64,000 nucleotides of DNA. Source: Shewanella donghaensis. GTDB taxonomy: Bacteria > Pseudomonadota > Gammaproteobacteria > Enterobacterales > Shewanellaceae. Below the pieces are notes generated by a model, which had not been told where the DNA came from, ran no database searches, and worked only from the letters and a program-made list of their open reading frames with translations. This document shows, piece by piece, positions 17,816-26,275 of this stretch. A program made the translations under genes and the position numbers. The number at the start of each line of letters is the position of its first letter. The stretch's first letter is position 1. Where the stretch lies: positions 4,092,001-4,156,000 of the forward strand of contig NZ_CP041783.1 of assembly GCF_007567505.1 (NCBI RefSeq), given 5' to 3'.

Positions 17816-17830
17816 TGATAATTATTATCA
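17816..17830. promoter_or_regulatory. Fur box upstream of the ferric iron transporter
   Basis: TGATAATTATTATCA is a perfect 7-1-7 Fur-binding core. It lies 117 bp upstream of the binding-protein gene start and implies repression by iron-loaded Fur. Confidence 0.9.
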
Positions 17831-17867
17831 TTTCCATAAGCAATTACTAAAGCTGTTATGAATTTAT

Positions 17868-17898
17868 AAACCCAAATTTACTGCTTAAGTTTGGGTTT
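17868..17898. repeat. 9-bp inverted repeat in the fbpA leader
   Basis: AAACCCAAA (17868–17876) pairs with TTTGGGTTT (17890–17898), 50 bp before the start codon and downstream of the Fur box. It may form an mRNA leader hairpin or, with its TTT, a weak terminator. Confidence 0.6.
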
Positions 17899-17947
17899 CC
17901 AACAGCCTTTAGCGCAATAAGTCATGCAACGCCAAGGAGAATTTGGA

Positions 17948-18967
17948 ATGAAATCGTTAAAGAGTCTAGCAGTGTTAGGATTAGCAGCAGTATCGTCAGT
18001 CAGTTCAATGACAGCAACCGCCGCTGATGACTTAACAATATATTCTTACCGTCAAGCTTTTCTAGTTGAACCCATTTTAGAACAATTTACCCAAGACACT
18101 GGCATTAAAGTGAATGTGGTTTTTGCTAAAGACGGTATTGCCGAACGTATCGCCCGTGAAGGTCGTCTATCTCCTGCTGACGTTGTATTAACATCTGATT
18201 TTTCACGCTTAATGGAATTAGTGGATAAAAAACTGGTTGTTGATGTAAACAGCGACACGCTAAGCAGTAATATTCCTGAGCAATACCGTTCACCTAATAA
18301 TGATTGGTATGCATTAACCATGCGTGTGCGTAATGTGTATTCTTCAAAAGACCGTCTCGGTAAGCTAGATATCAACTACGAAGATTTAGCCTCTGCAGAG
18401 TACAAAGGTAAAATCTGTACTCGTAGCTTTAAACATCCTTATAACATCGCACTCGTTGCTTCAATGATTGCGCATCACGGTGAAGCTGAAACTAAAACAT
18501 GGTTAGAAGGTGTGAAGGCTAACTTAGCCCGCAAACCTCAAGGTAATGATCGTGCTCAAGTACGCGCTGTTAAAGAAGGTTTATGTGATATCGCATTAGG
18601 TAATAGTTATTACTTTGGTAAAATGCTGGTAGATCCTAAGCAAAAAAGCTGGGCTGATGCATCAGAAATCAACTTTCCAAATCAAGATAATCGCGGTTCT
18701 CATATTAATGTTTCTGGTATGGCACTAGCTAAGTTTGCGCCAAACAAAGATAATGCTATAAAATTGATGGAATTTTTATCATCTGATGTAGCTCAAAAAT
18801 CTTACGCAGAAGTTAATATGGAATATCCGGTTAAAGCCAATGTCGCGCCTTCTGAAATGGTTGCTTCTTGGGGTGACTTTAAAGCCGATAGTCTTCCTAT
18901 ATATAAATTAGCTGAAAACCATCAAGCGGCAGTGAAGCTACTTGATGAAGTAAAATTTGATCTGTAA
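17948..18967 (+). CDS. fbpA: Ferric iron ABC transporter, periplasmic binding protein
   Basis: A 339-residue extracytoplasmic iron-binding protein of the FbpA/FutA/HitA family. A Sec signal peptide covers about 27 residues (cleavage after a TATA-type segment ending ATAA). The mature start DDLTIYSYRQ and the paired tyrosines of GNSYYFGKM (about residue 220) are typical Fe(III) ligands in this family. ATG 17948 has AAGGAGA at 17935–17941; the in-frame ATG at 17924 lies ahead of this site. It heads a three-gene operon with fbpB and fbpC under a perfect Fur box. The symbol follows the Neisseria system. Confidence 0.92.
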   Translation: MKSLKSLAVLGLAAVSSVSSMTATAADDLTIYSYRQAFLVEPILEQFTQDTGIKVNVVFAKDGIAERIAREGRLSPADVVLTSDFSRLMELVDKKLVVDVNSDTLSSNIPEQYRSPNNDWYALTMRVRNVYSSKDRLGKLDINYEDLASAEYKGKICTRSFKHPYNIALVASMIAHHGEAETKTWLEGVKANLARKPQGNDRAQVRAVKEGLCDIALGNSYYFGKMLVDPKQKSWADASEINFPNQDNRGSHINVSGMALAKFAPNKDNAIKLMEFLSSDVAQKSYAEVNMEYPVKANVAPSEMVASWGDFKADSLPIYKLAENHQAAVKLLDEVKFDL

Positions 18968-18981
18968 GGATGCTTTATTTC

Positions 18982-19004
18982 GCCGCGTGAAATAATAGCG
19001 CGGC
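18982..19004 (+). repeat. Intercistronic hairpin between fbpA and fbpB
   Basis: GCCGCG (18982–18987) and CGCGGC (18999–19004) form a GC-rich stem without a T tract. Such hairpins after binding-protein genes commonly protect the upstream mRNA, giving more binding protein than permease. Confidence 0.65.
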
Positions 19005-19022
19005 ATAGACTGGAAAGTATTT

Positions 19023-20654
19023 ATGATCTTAGGCTTAACCAGAGGCTGGTCGTTCGCTGGTTATGCGATTGCGGTAATATTAATATTGCCGCTTTTTGCA
19101 CTTTTAGTACAAGCTACACTCCCTGACGAAGCTGTTTTTAGTCACTTAATGGATACCGTTTTACCGACTTATATTAGTAACAGTTTGTTGCTGATGTTGA
19201 AGGTGTGCCTAGGTTCATTGGTGATAGCAGTCCCTGCTGCTTGGTTGGTGGCAAGGTGTAACTTCCCCGCAAGACGATATTTCCAATGGGCGCTGTTATT
19301 ACCATTAGCGATGCCTGCTTACATCGTTGCTTACGTTTACACCGATATGCTCGATTATGCCGGCCCTGTACAAGGTTTTTTAAGGCAATTCTTCGGTTGG
19401 ACATCACCTCAAGACTACTACTTCCCTGATATTCGCAGCTTAACAGGTGCGTCAATCATGCTGTCTCTGGTGCTATTCCCTTATATTTACTTGTTAGCAA
19501 GAACGGCGTTTATGGAACAATCCTCAAGCCTGTTGCATGCGTCTAGAATAATGGGTTGTAGTCCGTGGAAAAGTTTCTGGCGTTTAGGTTTGCCTATGGC
19601 AAGACCCGCACTCGCTGTCGGTATGGCATTAGTGGCAATGGAAACCGCAGCTGATTTTGCTACCGTAAGCTATTTTGCTGTGCCAACATTAACCACCGCG
19701 GTATACGATACTTGGCTCGGTTATGGCAGCTTATCGGCAGCAGCGAAGTTATCAGCCATTATGCTATTGGTAATCTTTGCCATGGTAGGATTCGAGCGAT
19801 TTGCTAGGCGTAAACAAGAACTTTATCAAAAGCAGGCTAAATTAACTGAATCAGACCGCTATCAACTCAAAGGGCTAAAAGCTTGGCTGTCATTTGCTTA
19901 TTGCAGCATACTTATTTTATTGGCCTTTTTAGTACCCTTTATTGTATTAACGGGCTATGCGATTGACTATTTTGACGAAAGTTGGAATAGCCGCTTTTGG
20001 CAATACAGTTTTAACAGTTTATATATTGCCGTAGTAGTGAGTTTTATTTGTGTCATCTTGGCGCTCATTCTCATGTTTGTTAGACGTGTAAGCCCTCGTA
20101 AAGCGGATGTTTTACCTTCACGATTAAGTAGCACTGGCTATGCCATTCCTGGCACTGTCCTCGCTATCGGTGTTCTAGTCCCGTTAACCTATTTAGATTT
20201 TGCGATTAATGATGTCTATGACTACTTTGGGGCTCGCGGCCCAGGACTACTATTTACTGGCAGTGTCATCGCGTTAATTTTTGCCTTTTGCGTTCGCTTT
20301 GTCGCGATATCCATAGGCAGCATTGAGAACAGTTATAAACGCATTTCTCCATCACTCGATATGGCTAGCATCACTATGGGGCAAAAGCCGACAAGGCTGC
20401 TTTGGCGAGTTCATTTACCGTTATTGCGCAAAGGGATATTTGCTGGTGCATTGTTAGTTTTCATCGAAAGTATGAAAGAGTTACCGGCCGCTTTATTGCT
20501 AAGGCCGATAGGTTTTGAAAATCTGGCAACCCATGTATTTCAGTTTGTCTCCGATGAGCAATTAGAACATGGCGCCTTGGCTGCTATTGTTATTGTGCTG
20601 GTGGGATTAATACCGCTAATTTATCTAAACCGTTCATTGGAGCAAGAGAGCTAA
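19023..20654 (+). CDS. fbpB: Ferric iron ABC transporter, fused permease
   Basis: A 543-residue inner-membrane permease with two tandem permease domains and about twelve helices. Each half carries a coupling-helix region: HASRIMGCSPWKSFWRLGLPMARPAL in the first half and SPSLDMASITMGQKPTRLLWRVHLPLLRKGI in the second. This two-in-one layout is typical of FbpB/HitB/FutB. It follows fbpA by 55 bp and its stop is one base before the fbpC ATG, so the two should be translationally coupled. Confidence 0.92.
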   Translation: MILGLTRGWSFAGYAIAVILILPLFALLVQATLPDEAVFSHLMDTVLPTYISNSLLLMLKVCLGSLVIAVPAAWLVARCNFPARRYFQWALLLPLAMPAYIVAYVYTDMLDYAGPVQGFLRQFFGWTSPQDYYFPDIRSLTGASIMLSLVLFPYIYLLARTAFMEQSSSLLHASRIMGCSPWKSFWRLGLPMARPALAVGMALVAMETAADFATVSYFAVPTLTTAVYDTWLGYGSLSAAAKLSAIMLLVIFAMVGFERFARRKQELYQKQAKLTESDRYQLKGLKAWLSFAYCSILILLAFLVPFIVLTGYAIDYFDESWNSRFWQYSFNSLYIAVVVSFICVILALILMFVRRVSPRKADVLPSRLSSTGYAIPGTVLAIGVLVPLTYLDFAINDVYDYFGARGPGLLFTGSVIALIFAFCVRFVAISIGSIENSYKRISPSLDMASITMGQKPTRLLWRVHLPLLRKGIFAGALLVFIESMKELPAALLLRPIGFENLATHVFQFVSDEQLEHGALAAIVIVLVGLIPLIYLNRSLEQES

Positions 20655-20655
20655 T

Positions 20656-21684
20656 ATGTCCACATTGACTATTCAGAATGTAAAAAGTGACTACCAAGGA
20701 CAGGTCATACTCCATGGGTTAGATTTAACTTTAGAGCAAGGTGAGATCGTTGCGCTACTTGGTCCAAGCGGTTGTGGTAAAACCACCTTGCTGCGTGCAA
20801 TTGCGGGTTTACAAGCAATCAGTCAGGGCACTATTTCGATTAATGGTGAATGCTTAAGTGGTGACAATACGTTTGTGGCCAGTGAGCATCGCGGCATCGG
20901 GATGATATTCCAAGACTATGCTTTATTTCCGCATTTAACGGTTAGTGAAAATGTATTGTTTGGTGTGAAAGGCTTAGACAAAAACCAGCGAAAAGAACGG
21001 CTGCAAGAAATGTTGCAGTTAGTGAAGCTAGAAGGACTTGAAGCGCGTTTCCCCCATGAGTTATCGGGTGGTCAACAGCAAAGAGTCTCTATTGCCCGCT
21101 CATTAGCTTATGAGCCTGAATTGCTGCTACTTGATGAGCCTTTTTCTAACATTGATGCACAAGTCAGAAATGAAATGATGTTAGAAATAAGACAGATTCT
21201 AAAGCAGCGTAATGTGAGTGCGGTATTTGTTACCCACAGTAAAGATGAAGCTTTTGTATTTGCTGACAAGTTAGCATTGTTTAAAGATGGCGCCATCATA
21301 CAACATGGTTTGGCTGAAACATTATATGGCGAACCTAAAGAGCGTTATGTCGCTGAGTTTTTAGGGGCAGGTAATTACTTAACTGTAACGGTTAAAAGCC
21401 AATTGCAGGTGTCATCAATTCTGGGGCTGATTGAAAGCACTAAACCCGTTAGCCAAGCATCAAATTATCAAGGGCAATTGCTGCTTCGACCGCAACAAAT
21501 TGATCTTCAACCTGCTTCTCAAGGTCATGGTGAAATTGTTGAGCGTCGTTTCCTCGGTACAATTTGTCATTATTGGGTTAAGGTAGGACAACAAACGCTC
21601 GAAGTACGAAGTCAATTAACCGAACTGACATTAGGTCAAAAAGTAAATTTATCAATTGCACCACATCCATTAGTCATTTTTTAG
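20656..21684 (+). CDS. fbpC: Ferric iron ABC transporter, ATP-binding protein
   Basis: A 342-residue ATPase that powers ferric iron import. Walker A is GPSGCGKTT, the Q-loop region is MIFQDYALFPHLTV, the signature is LSGGQQQR, Walker B is LLLLDEPFSNID and the switch His is in VTHSKDEA. After about residue 235 a TOBE-like regulatory domain follows (QLLLRPQQIDL). The start codon lies one base after the fbpB stop codon. Fur control through the operon promoter is inferred. Confidence 0.93.
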   Translation: MSTLTIQNVKSDYQGQVILHGLDLTLEQGEIVALLGPSGCGKTTLLRAIAGLQAISQGTISINGECLSGDNTFVASEHRGIGMIFQDYALFPHLTVSENVLFGVKGLDKNQRKERLQEMLQLVKLEGLEARFPHELSGGQQQRVSIARSLAYEPELLLLDEPFSNIDAQVRNEMMLEIRQILKQRNVSAVFVTHSKDEAFVFADKLALFKDGAIIQHGLAETLYGEPKERYVAEFLGAGNYLTVTVKSQLQVSSILGLIESTKPVSQASNYQGQLLLRPQQIDLQPASQGHGEIVERRFLGTICHYWVKVGQQTLEVRSQLTELTLGQKVNLSIAPHPLVIF

Positions 21685-21685
21685 T

Positions 21686-21742
21686 GACCAATATCAAAAT
21701 TGGTAAATAATTGGTCTTGAGCACAAGGAATTAATTGCTCAA
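21686..21742. promoter_or_regulatory. Two adjacent inverted repeats before the DyP gene
   Basis: GACCAAT (21686–21692) pairs with ATTGGTC (21710–21716), and directly after it TTGAGCA (21717–21723) pairs with TGCTCAA (21736–21742). They fill the fbpC–DyP gap and could be operators or mRNA stems that separate the two expression units. Confidence 0.5.
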
Positions 21743-21793
21743 TTACCTTACAATCAAATAATCTTATATTTGATAAAGGTGATTGATTCCAAC

Positions 21794-22732
21794 ATGGAAA
21801 CTCAAAATATGCCACGCGAACAGTTAGGTGTTTGTGCTGAAGGTAATTTGCATAGTGTCTACTTGATGTTTAATGCAAATGACGGTATCGAAGCTCAATT
21901 ACGCCCTTGCTTAGCTAATGTTGCTCAATATATTTATGAACTCACTGATCAATATACTGATAGTGCTTTCAACGGCTTCGTTGCAATAGGCGCCAATTAT
22001 TGGGATACCCTTTTTAGCGACCAGCGACCAAATAATTTACGTCCTTTTCCTGCAATGCAAGAAGGTAACCGTGACGCGCCAGCGATTGAGTATGATCTTT
22101 TTATCCATATCCGTTGTGACCGCTACGATATCCTGCATTTGGTGGCCAACGAAATTAACCAAATGTTTGAAGGCTTAGTTGAGCTAATTGAAGAAGAACG
22201 TGGTTTCCGCTTTATGGATAGCCGTGATCTTACTGGTTTTGTTGATGGCACTGAAAACCCGAAAGGCCGTAATCGTCAAGAAGTGGCTTTAGTGGGTGAA
22301 GAAGATGTTAGCTTCAAAGGTGGCAGTTATATCCATGTGCAAAAATTTGCCCATAACCTGAGTAAATGGAATCGTTTACCGCAGAAGAAACAAGAAGATA
22401 TCATCGGGCGTACCAAGCAAGATGATATTGAATATGCTTCTGAAGATAAGCCATTAACCAGTCATATTAAGCGTGTAAACCTTAAAGATGATCAAGGTAA
22501 CTCGATGGAAATCTTGAGACAAAGTATGCCGTTTGGTTCGCTTAAAGAACAAGGGCTAATCTTTATTTCTACTTGCCGTACTCCAACCAATTTTGAAGAA
22601 ATGCTTCGAAGTATGGTACATGGGGATGGTCATGGTAATCATGATCACCTAATGCAGTTTACTAAAGCTGTTGCTGGTTCATCATTCTTTGCGCCTTCGC
22701 TGGATTTTTTAGCAAACTACGCACGCGATTAA
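21794..22732 (+). CDS. DyP-type haem peroxidase (YfeX-like)
   Basis: A 312-residue dye-decolourising peroxidase. The family GxxDG motif is seen in GFVDGTENP (about residues 148–155), with the catalytic Asp; a His in KFAHNL (about 187) is a candidate haem ligand. There is no signal peptide, so it is cytoplasmic like E. coli YfeX. YfeX has been proposed to act on haem or porphyrinogen, but the substrate here is unknown. It begins 109 bp after fbpC on the same strand, which suggests a link to iron handling. ATG 21794 is used; TTG 21770 is possible but has no ribosome-binding site. Strong terminator downstream. Confidence 0.9.
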   Translation: METQNMPREQLGVCAEGNLHSVYLMFNANDGIEAQLRPCLANVAQYIYELTDQYTDSAFNGFVAIGANYWDTLFSDQRPNNLRPFPAMQEGNRDAPAIEYDLFIHIRCDRYDILHLVANEINQMFEGLVELIEEERGFRFMDSRDLTGFVDGTENPKGRNRQEVALVGEEDVSFKGGSYIHVQKFAHNLSKWNRLPQKKQEDIIGRTKQDDIEYASEDKPLTSHIKRVNLKDDQGNSMEILRQSMPFGSLKEQGLIFISTCRTPTNFEEMLRSMVHGDGHGNHDHLMQFTKAVAGSSFFAPSLDFLANYARD

Positions 22733-22795
22733 TTTAAAGCAATTTTTATTAAAAATGACGTTATATAAAGTTAATTTTTAATAAGAATAAGCCAT

Positions 22796-22827
22796 AAAAA
22801 AAAGCAATGCCTCGGCATTGCTTTTTT
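22796..22827. terminator. Bidirectional terminator between the DyP gene and argR
   Basis: AAAAAGCAATGCC pairs perfectly with GGCATTGCTTTTT around a 2-nt gap and has A and T tracts on both sides. Confidence 0.92.
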
Positions 22828-22829
22828 GT

Positions 22830-22865
22830 TTTCAGTTTGAAAGTAAATTTAGCTTCAAACTGAAA
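22830..22865. repeat. 12-bp perfect inverted repeat beside the terminator
   Basis: TTTCAGTTTGAA (22830–22841) and TTCAAACTGAAA (22854–22865) are perfect inverted copies with a 12-nt loop, next to the argR stop. It may act as a second terminator stem for argR or be a small repeat element. Confidence 0.6.
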
Positions 22866-22898
22866 TAATAATAATTATCGGGTTGTTATCTGCAACTG

Positions 22899-23369
22899 CT
22901 AATCAGTAAAACCGAATAATGACTTAACCGTTTCTAACGTATCGTCAATAGTTTTGATACTAGATGGGCAAATAAAGATAGTGTCATCACCGGCAATCGT
23001 ACCCAGGATACCTTCAGGCTTGCCTATTGAGTCGAGTAATCTCGCAATAAGCTGTGCAGCACCAGGGCTGGTTCTTACCACTATCATCGCTTGGTTATGA
23101 TCAACATCGAGTACCAGGTTTTTAACTGGACTTCCGGCAGTTGGCACACCTAATTCAGCAGGCAAGCAATAAACCATCTCTTGCTTAGCATTACGGGTTC
23201 GAACAGCACCAAACTTGCTAAGCATACGAGAGACTTTTGACTGGTTAATATTGCCAAAACCTTCACCTTGCAGCGCGTTCACTATTTCACTTTGGCTACC
23301 AAAGCGTTCTTCCTTTAAAATCGACTTAAACGTCTTTACAAGTTCATCCTGATTCTTCGTCGCTGGCAT
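22899..23369 (-). CDS. argR: Arginine repressor ArgR
   Basis: A 156-residue hexameric regulator of arginine metabolism. The N-terminal winged helix (LVKTFKSILKEERFGSQSEI, NQSKVSRMLSKFGAVRTRNA) binds ARG boxes. The C-terminal domain (VRTSPGAAQLIARLLDSI, GILGTIAGDDTIFI) forms the hexamer and binds arginine, with the GDD motif typical of the family. It is divergent from mdh, as in E. coli. A perfect ARG-box palindrome in the shared region suggests autoregulation. A bidirectional terminator lies after its stop codon. Confidence 0.96.
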   Translation of the reverse strand: MPATKNQDELVKTFKSILKEERFGSQSEIVNALQGEGFGNINQSKVSRMLSKFGAVRTRNAKQEMVYCLPAELGVPTAGSPVKNLVLDVDHNQAMIVVRTSPGAAQLIARLLDSIGKPEGILGTIAGDDTIFICPSSIKTIDDTLETVKSLFGFTD

Positions 23370-23473
23370 ATTTTTTTCGTCTTATAGTAATTTTCAAAAA
23401 GAATAGATTATATTCAAAAAACATGCTCATTTTGAATAGTTAAACGAACTAAGTCAAGAAATAAGCTAAATTC

Positions 23474-23489
23474 GTGAATAAAAATTCAC
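23474..23489. promoter_or_regulatory. ARG box in the argR–mdh intergenic region
   Basis: GTGAATAAAAATTCAC is a 16-bp palindrome matching the ArgR core GAATwwwwATTC. It lies about 105 bp from the argR start and 185 bp from mdh. Confidence 0.85.
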
Positions 23490-23603
23490 TCTGAGCTTTA
23501 GGTACCTAAATAGTCACTATTTTTATACATATCATAGAATAAGGATCTACTAAGGGATAATTGAAATTATGCTCGTGATGCAGTAATGTGACGCCACAAG
23601 AAA

Positions 23604-23619
23604 TATGATCTATGTCACA
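23604..23619. promoter_or_regulatory. CRP-like site upstream of mdh
   Basis: TATGATCTATGTCACA matches TGTGA-N6-TCACA with one mismatch, 55 bp before the mdh start. E. coli mdh is known to respond to carbon and oxygen regulators; regulation here is inferred. Confidence 0.6.
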
Positions 23620-23673
23620 GACTGCGAATCATAAATTGAGAAGTTAAACACTAGAACGTTATTGGAGATAATT

Positions 23674-24609
23674 ATGAAAGTAGCTGTACTTGGTGCTGCT
23701 GGCGGTATTGGCCAGGCCCTAGCTTTACTATTAAAAACTCAACTTCCTGCAGGCTCAAAGTTGTCTCTGTATGACATTGCTCCTGTTACACCAGGTGTCG
23801 CTGTCGATTTAAGCCACATCCCTACAGATGTTGAAGTGACTGGTTTTGCTGGTCAAGATCCTACTGATGCACTTGTTGGTGCTGATGTTGTTCTTATCTC
23901 TGCTGGTGTTGCTCGTAAGCCTGGTATGGATCGTTCAGATTTATTCAATATCAATGCTGGTATCGTACGTAACCTTATTGAAAAAGTAGCGGCGACTTGT
24001 CCTAAAGCATTAATTGGTGTGATCACTAACCCGGTTAATACTACAGTGGCTATTGCTGCTGAAGTACTTAAAAAAGCAGGTGTTTACGACAAAAACCGTT
24101 TATTCGGTGTGACTACACTGGATGTTATCCGCTCTGAAACTTTCATCGCTGATCTTAAAGGTCTAAACGTTGCTGATGTAAACATCAACGTTATCGGTGG
24201 CCACAGTGGCGTGACTATTCTTCCACTTCTTTCTCAAGTTGAAGGCGTAAGCTTTACTGATGAAGAAGTTGCAGCACTGACTACACGTATCCAGAATGCA
24301 GGTACTGAAGTTGTTGAAGCTAAAGCCGGTGGCGGTAGCGCGACTCTTTCTATGGGTCAAGCGGCATGTCGCTTTGGTCTATCTTTAGTTCGCGGCTTGC
24401 AAGGCGAAGCTAACGTTGTTGAATGTGCTTACGTAGATGGCGGCAGTGAACATGCAGAATTCTTCGCACAACCTGTTGTACTAGGTAAGAACGGCGTAGA
24501 AAAAGTATTAGCATACGGTGACGTTAGCGCATTTGAAGCTAATGCACGTGATGCAATGCTTGATACATTAAACGCAGATATCAAACTTGGTGTTGAGTTC
24601 GTTAAGTAA
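23674..24609 (+). CDS. mdh: Malate dehydrogenase (NAD)
   Basis: A 311-residue cytoplasmic TCA-cycle enzyme that interconverts malate and oxaloacetate. The nucleotide-binding motif GAAGGIGQALALLL is at the N-terminus. Further family motifs are SAGVARKPGMDRSDLFNINA with substrate-binding arginines, GVITNPVNTTVAIAAE, and INVIGGHSGVTILPL with the catalytic His. Length is one residue shorter than E. coli Mdh. ATG 23674 has GGAG at 23664–23667; the TTG at 23662 is not needed. A strong terminator follows, so it is probably monocistronic. It provides oxaloacetate for the glyoxylate shunt genes at the end of the window, although they are not linked. Confidence 0.97.
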   Translation: MKVAVLGAAGGIGQALALLLKTQLPAGSKLSLYDIAPVTPGVAVDLSHIPTDVEVTGFAGQDPTDALVGADVVLISAGVARKPGMDRSDLFNINAGIVRNLIEKVAATCPKALIGVITNPVNTTVAIAAEVLKKAGVYDKNRLFGVTTLDVIRSETFIADLKGLNVADVNINVIGGHSGVTILPLLSQVEGVSFTDEEVAALTTRIQNAGTEVVEAKAGGGSATLSMGQAACRFGLSLVRGLQGEANVVECAYVDGGSEHAEFFAQPVVLGKNGVEKVLAYGDVSAFEANARDAMLDTLNADIKLGVEFVK

Positions 24610-24639
24610 GTTGAGCTTAGTGATTTAATCTTTACCATT

Positions 24640-24670
24640 AAAAATGCGAAGCCTCAGGCTTCGCATTTTT
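24640..24670 (+). terminator. Rho-independent terminator after mdh
   Basis: AAAAATGCGAAGCC pairs perfectly with GGCTTCGCATTTTT around a 3-nt loop. Confidence 0.95.
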
Positions 24671-24760
24671 GTTTGTGTCGCTTAGTGCTTAGTGCTTAAT
24701 GATGAATAACGGTGTTTTCATCAAATCACAGTGCCAAAAACTGTTTATAGCAAGCTGCTT

Positions 24761-25684
24761 TTACCAACTGATCTGTTTACCTTGCCAATCAATAAAACTG
24801 GCTTGTCCATCGAAGCTAATACTGTCTAAATCAGCTTGTTCATCTCTATGCTTATCGTTATCCATTTCTTTAATCGCCTTATTGATATTAAGTAATTGCG
24901 ACGCCACGAACTCAGTGGAGAACAATTTTCCACTTGGCACGTTAGCCTGAAAAGGTTTGGATAATGCGGTGTCTGTGGTGCCCGGATGGAACGCGATTAA
25001 TTTAACGTTTTTAGCACGGCGAGCGTATTCAATAGCGGTGGTTTTAATTAGCATATTAAGTGCGGCCTTGGAGGCGCGATAGCTATACCAACCCCCTAAA
25101 CGGTTATCACTAATACTGCCAACGCGTGCGCTGAGTATATTGATAATACAAGGTTGTTTACCATTGGCGAGTTTGACAAGATGTTGTAACCACAGCATAG
25201 GGGTAATGGTATTTGACTCAAACAGAGCCTGCATTGCTATAGGGTCAAAATCTTCCAAGCGCTTTTCGGGGGCGAATGTCATCGATGTATTAATCGATGG
25301 ATTGTCTATAGCCTCTGTTTGTTGCTGATTCTGGATATTGTGGAGTCGACCATTACAAATAAAAATGCGTGAGAAAGCGCCTTTGTAAGGTGTTAATTGT
25401 TGGCAGATATCGGCGATGGAACTGACTGAATAGTCACTTTTAAAATGCTGATACGATATCGGATTATTACCGCTACCAACATCACTATCATTACCAACAT
25501 CAACAATAGGGTATTCGATAGTTTCTGAAGACTGGCTAACAGTGATTATCTGGGTTATATCTGATTCGCCAATAGCAGCTTTATCTGTGATTTTGGCGAG
25601 CAAAGCGGTTGCTATCCCAGAAGATGCACCAATTATGAGTGCACTAGAACCAACGTTAGACTGAATTGAATTCAACTCGCTCAA
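24761..25684 (-). CDS. Short-chain dehydrogenase/reductase
   Basis: A 307-residue NAD(P)-dependent oxidoreductase. The cofactor motif GASSGIATALL is at residues about 19–29 and the catalytic pair lies in YSYRASKAALNML, preceded by ILSARVGSISDNRLGGW with a candidate catalytic Ser. It is longer than the 240–250-residue norm because of inserts around residues 50–75 and 120–150. The gene order SDR then DUF393 protein on the minus strand (41 bp between the DUF393 stop and the terminal region of this operon start) suggests one transcription unit with the DUF393 gene first. The substrate is unknown. It resembles the C-factor/CsgA-type SDRs. Confidence 0.85.
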   Translation of the reverse strand: MSELNSIQSNVGSSALIIGASSGIATALLAKITDKAAIGESDITQIITVSQSSETIEYPIVDVGNDSDVGSGNNPISYQHFKSDYSVSSIADICQQLTPYKGAFSRIFICNGRLHNIQNQQQTEAIDNPSINTSMTFAPEKRLEDFDPIAMQALFESNTITPMLWLQHLVKLANGKQPCIINILSARVGSISDNRLGGWYSYRASKAALNMLIKTTAIEYARRAKNVKLIAFHPGTTDTALSKPFQANVPSGKLFSTEFVASQLLNINKAIKEMDNDKHRDEQADLDSISFDGQASFIDWQGKQISW

Positions 25685-25725
25685 TATAAGCTCCTTTATC
25701 GATTTTCATCATTGATTAACAAATG

Positions 25726-26115
25726 CTATTTGATACTGCAGCTACCATCTTCACAGCGCTGCTTACCCGTTAACAGGTAAGATAGTTTATAGCGGTTCTT
25801 AGCAAAGCCAAGATAAGCCAGATCAGCGAGTGGTTTGATGCAAGGCAATCTTAATAACTGTACCCATTTGTGTTTTCCGGTCAGTGCCCAGGCTTTAGCT
25901 GTTACATCTAGACCTAATAAAATCTCACCGTGGTTAGTCTCAGCATGTAAAACCTTGTTGGCTTTTTCTAGGTCAATATGTGGGTACTTTTCTGCAAAAC
26001 CTTCTTGGTTTAAATCAGCAAGCTCAATCTTGTGCAGGCGATCATGGTACTTAAGTTGTTCCATTTCATTGCTACACAATGGACATGCACTATCGTAAAA
26101 AATTCTAAGTTCCAT
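25726..26115 (-). CDS. DUF393 (DCC family) thiol-disulfide-like protein
   Basis: A 129-residue protein that begins MELRIFYDSACPLCSNEMEQL. The N-terminal D-x-x-C-x-x-C motif and the following LADLNQEGF are typical of the DCC/YuxK family, predicted to have a thioredoxin-like fold. The redox partner is unknown. Two further Cys residues sit near the C-terminus (KQRCEDGSC). It lies directly upstream of the SDR gene on the same strand with a 41-bp gap and is divergent from the RND efflux operon. GGTGAAGAT precedes the ATG. Confidence 0.85.
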   Translation of the reverse strand: MELRIFYDSACPLCSNEMEQLKYHDRLHKIELADLNQEGFAEKYPHIDLEKANKVLHAETNHGEILLGLDVTAKAWALTGKHKWVQLLRLPCIKPLADLAYLGFAKNRYKLSYLLTGKQRCEDGSCSIK

Positions 26116-26275
26116 ATCTTCACCTCAATGACTGTTCAAAAGCACGGTTAAATGCCACTCAGTTACATACGTGCTAATTCACAGTTTAGTTCTTTTATGA
26201 GGAATTAAGCAGCTATTACTATCTGTTTTTGAATGTTACTATCATAGTAATTGTAACTCTTTGATGGATCAAAAG

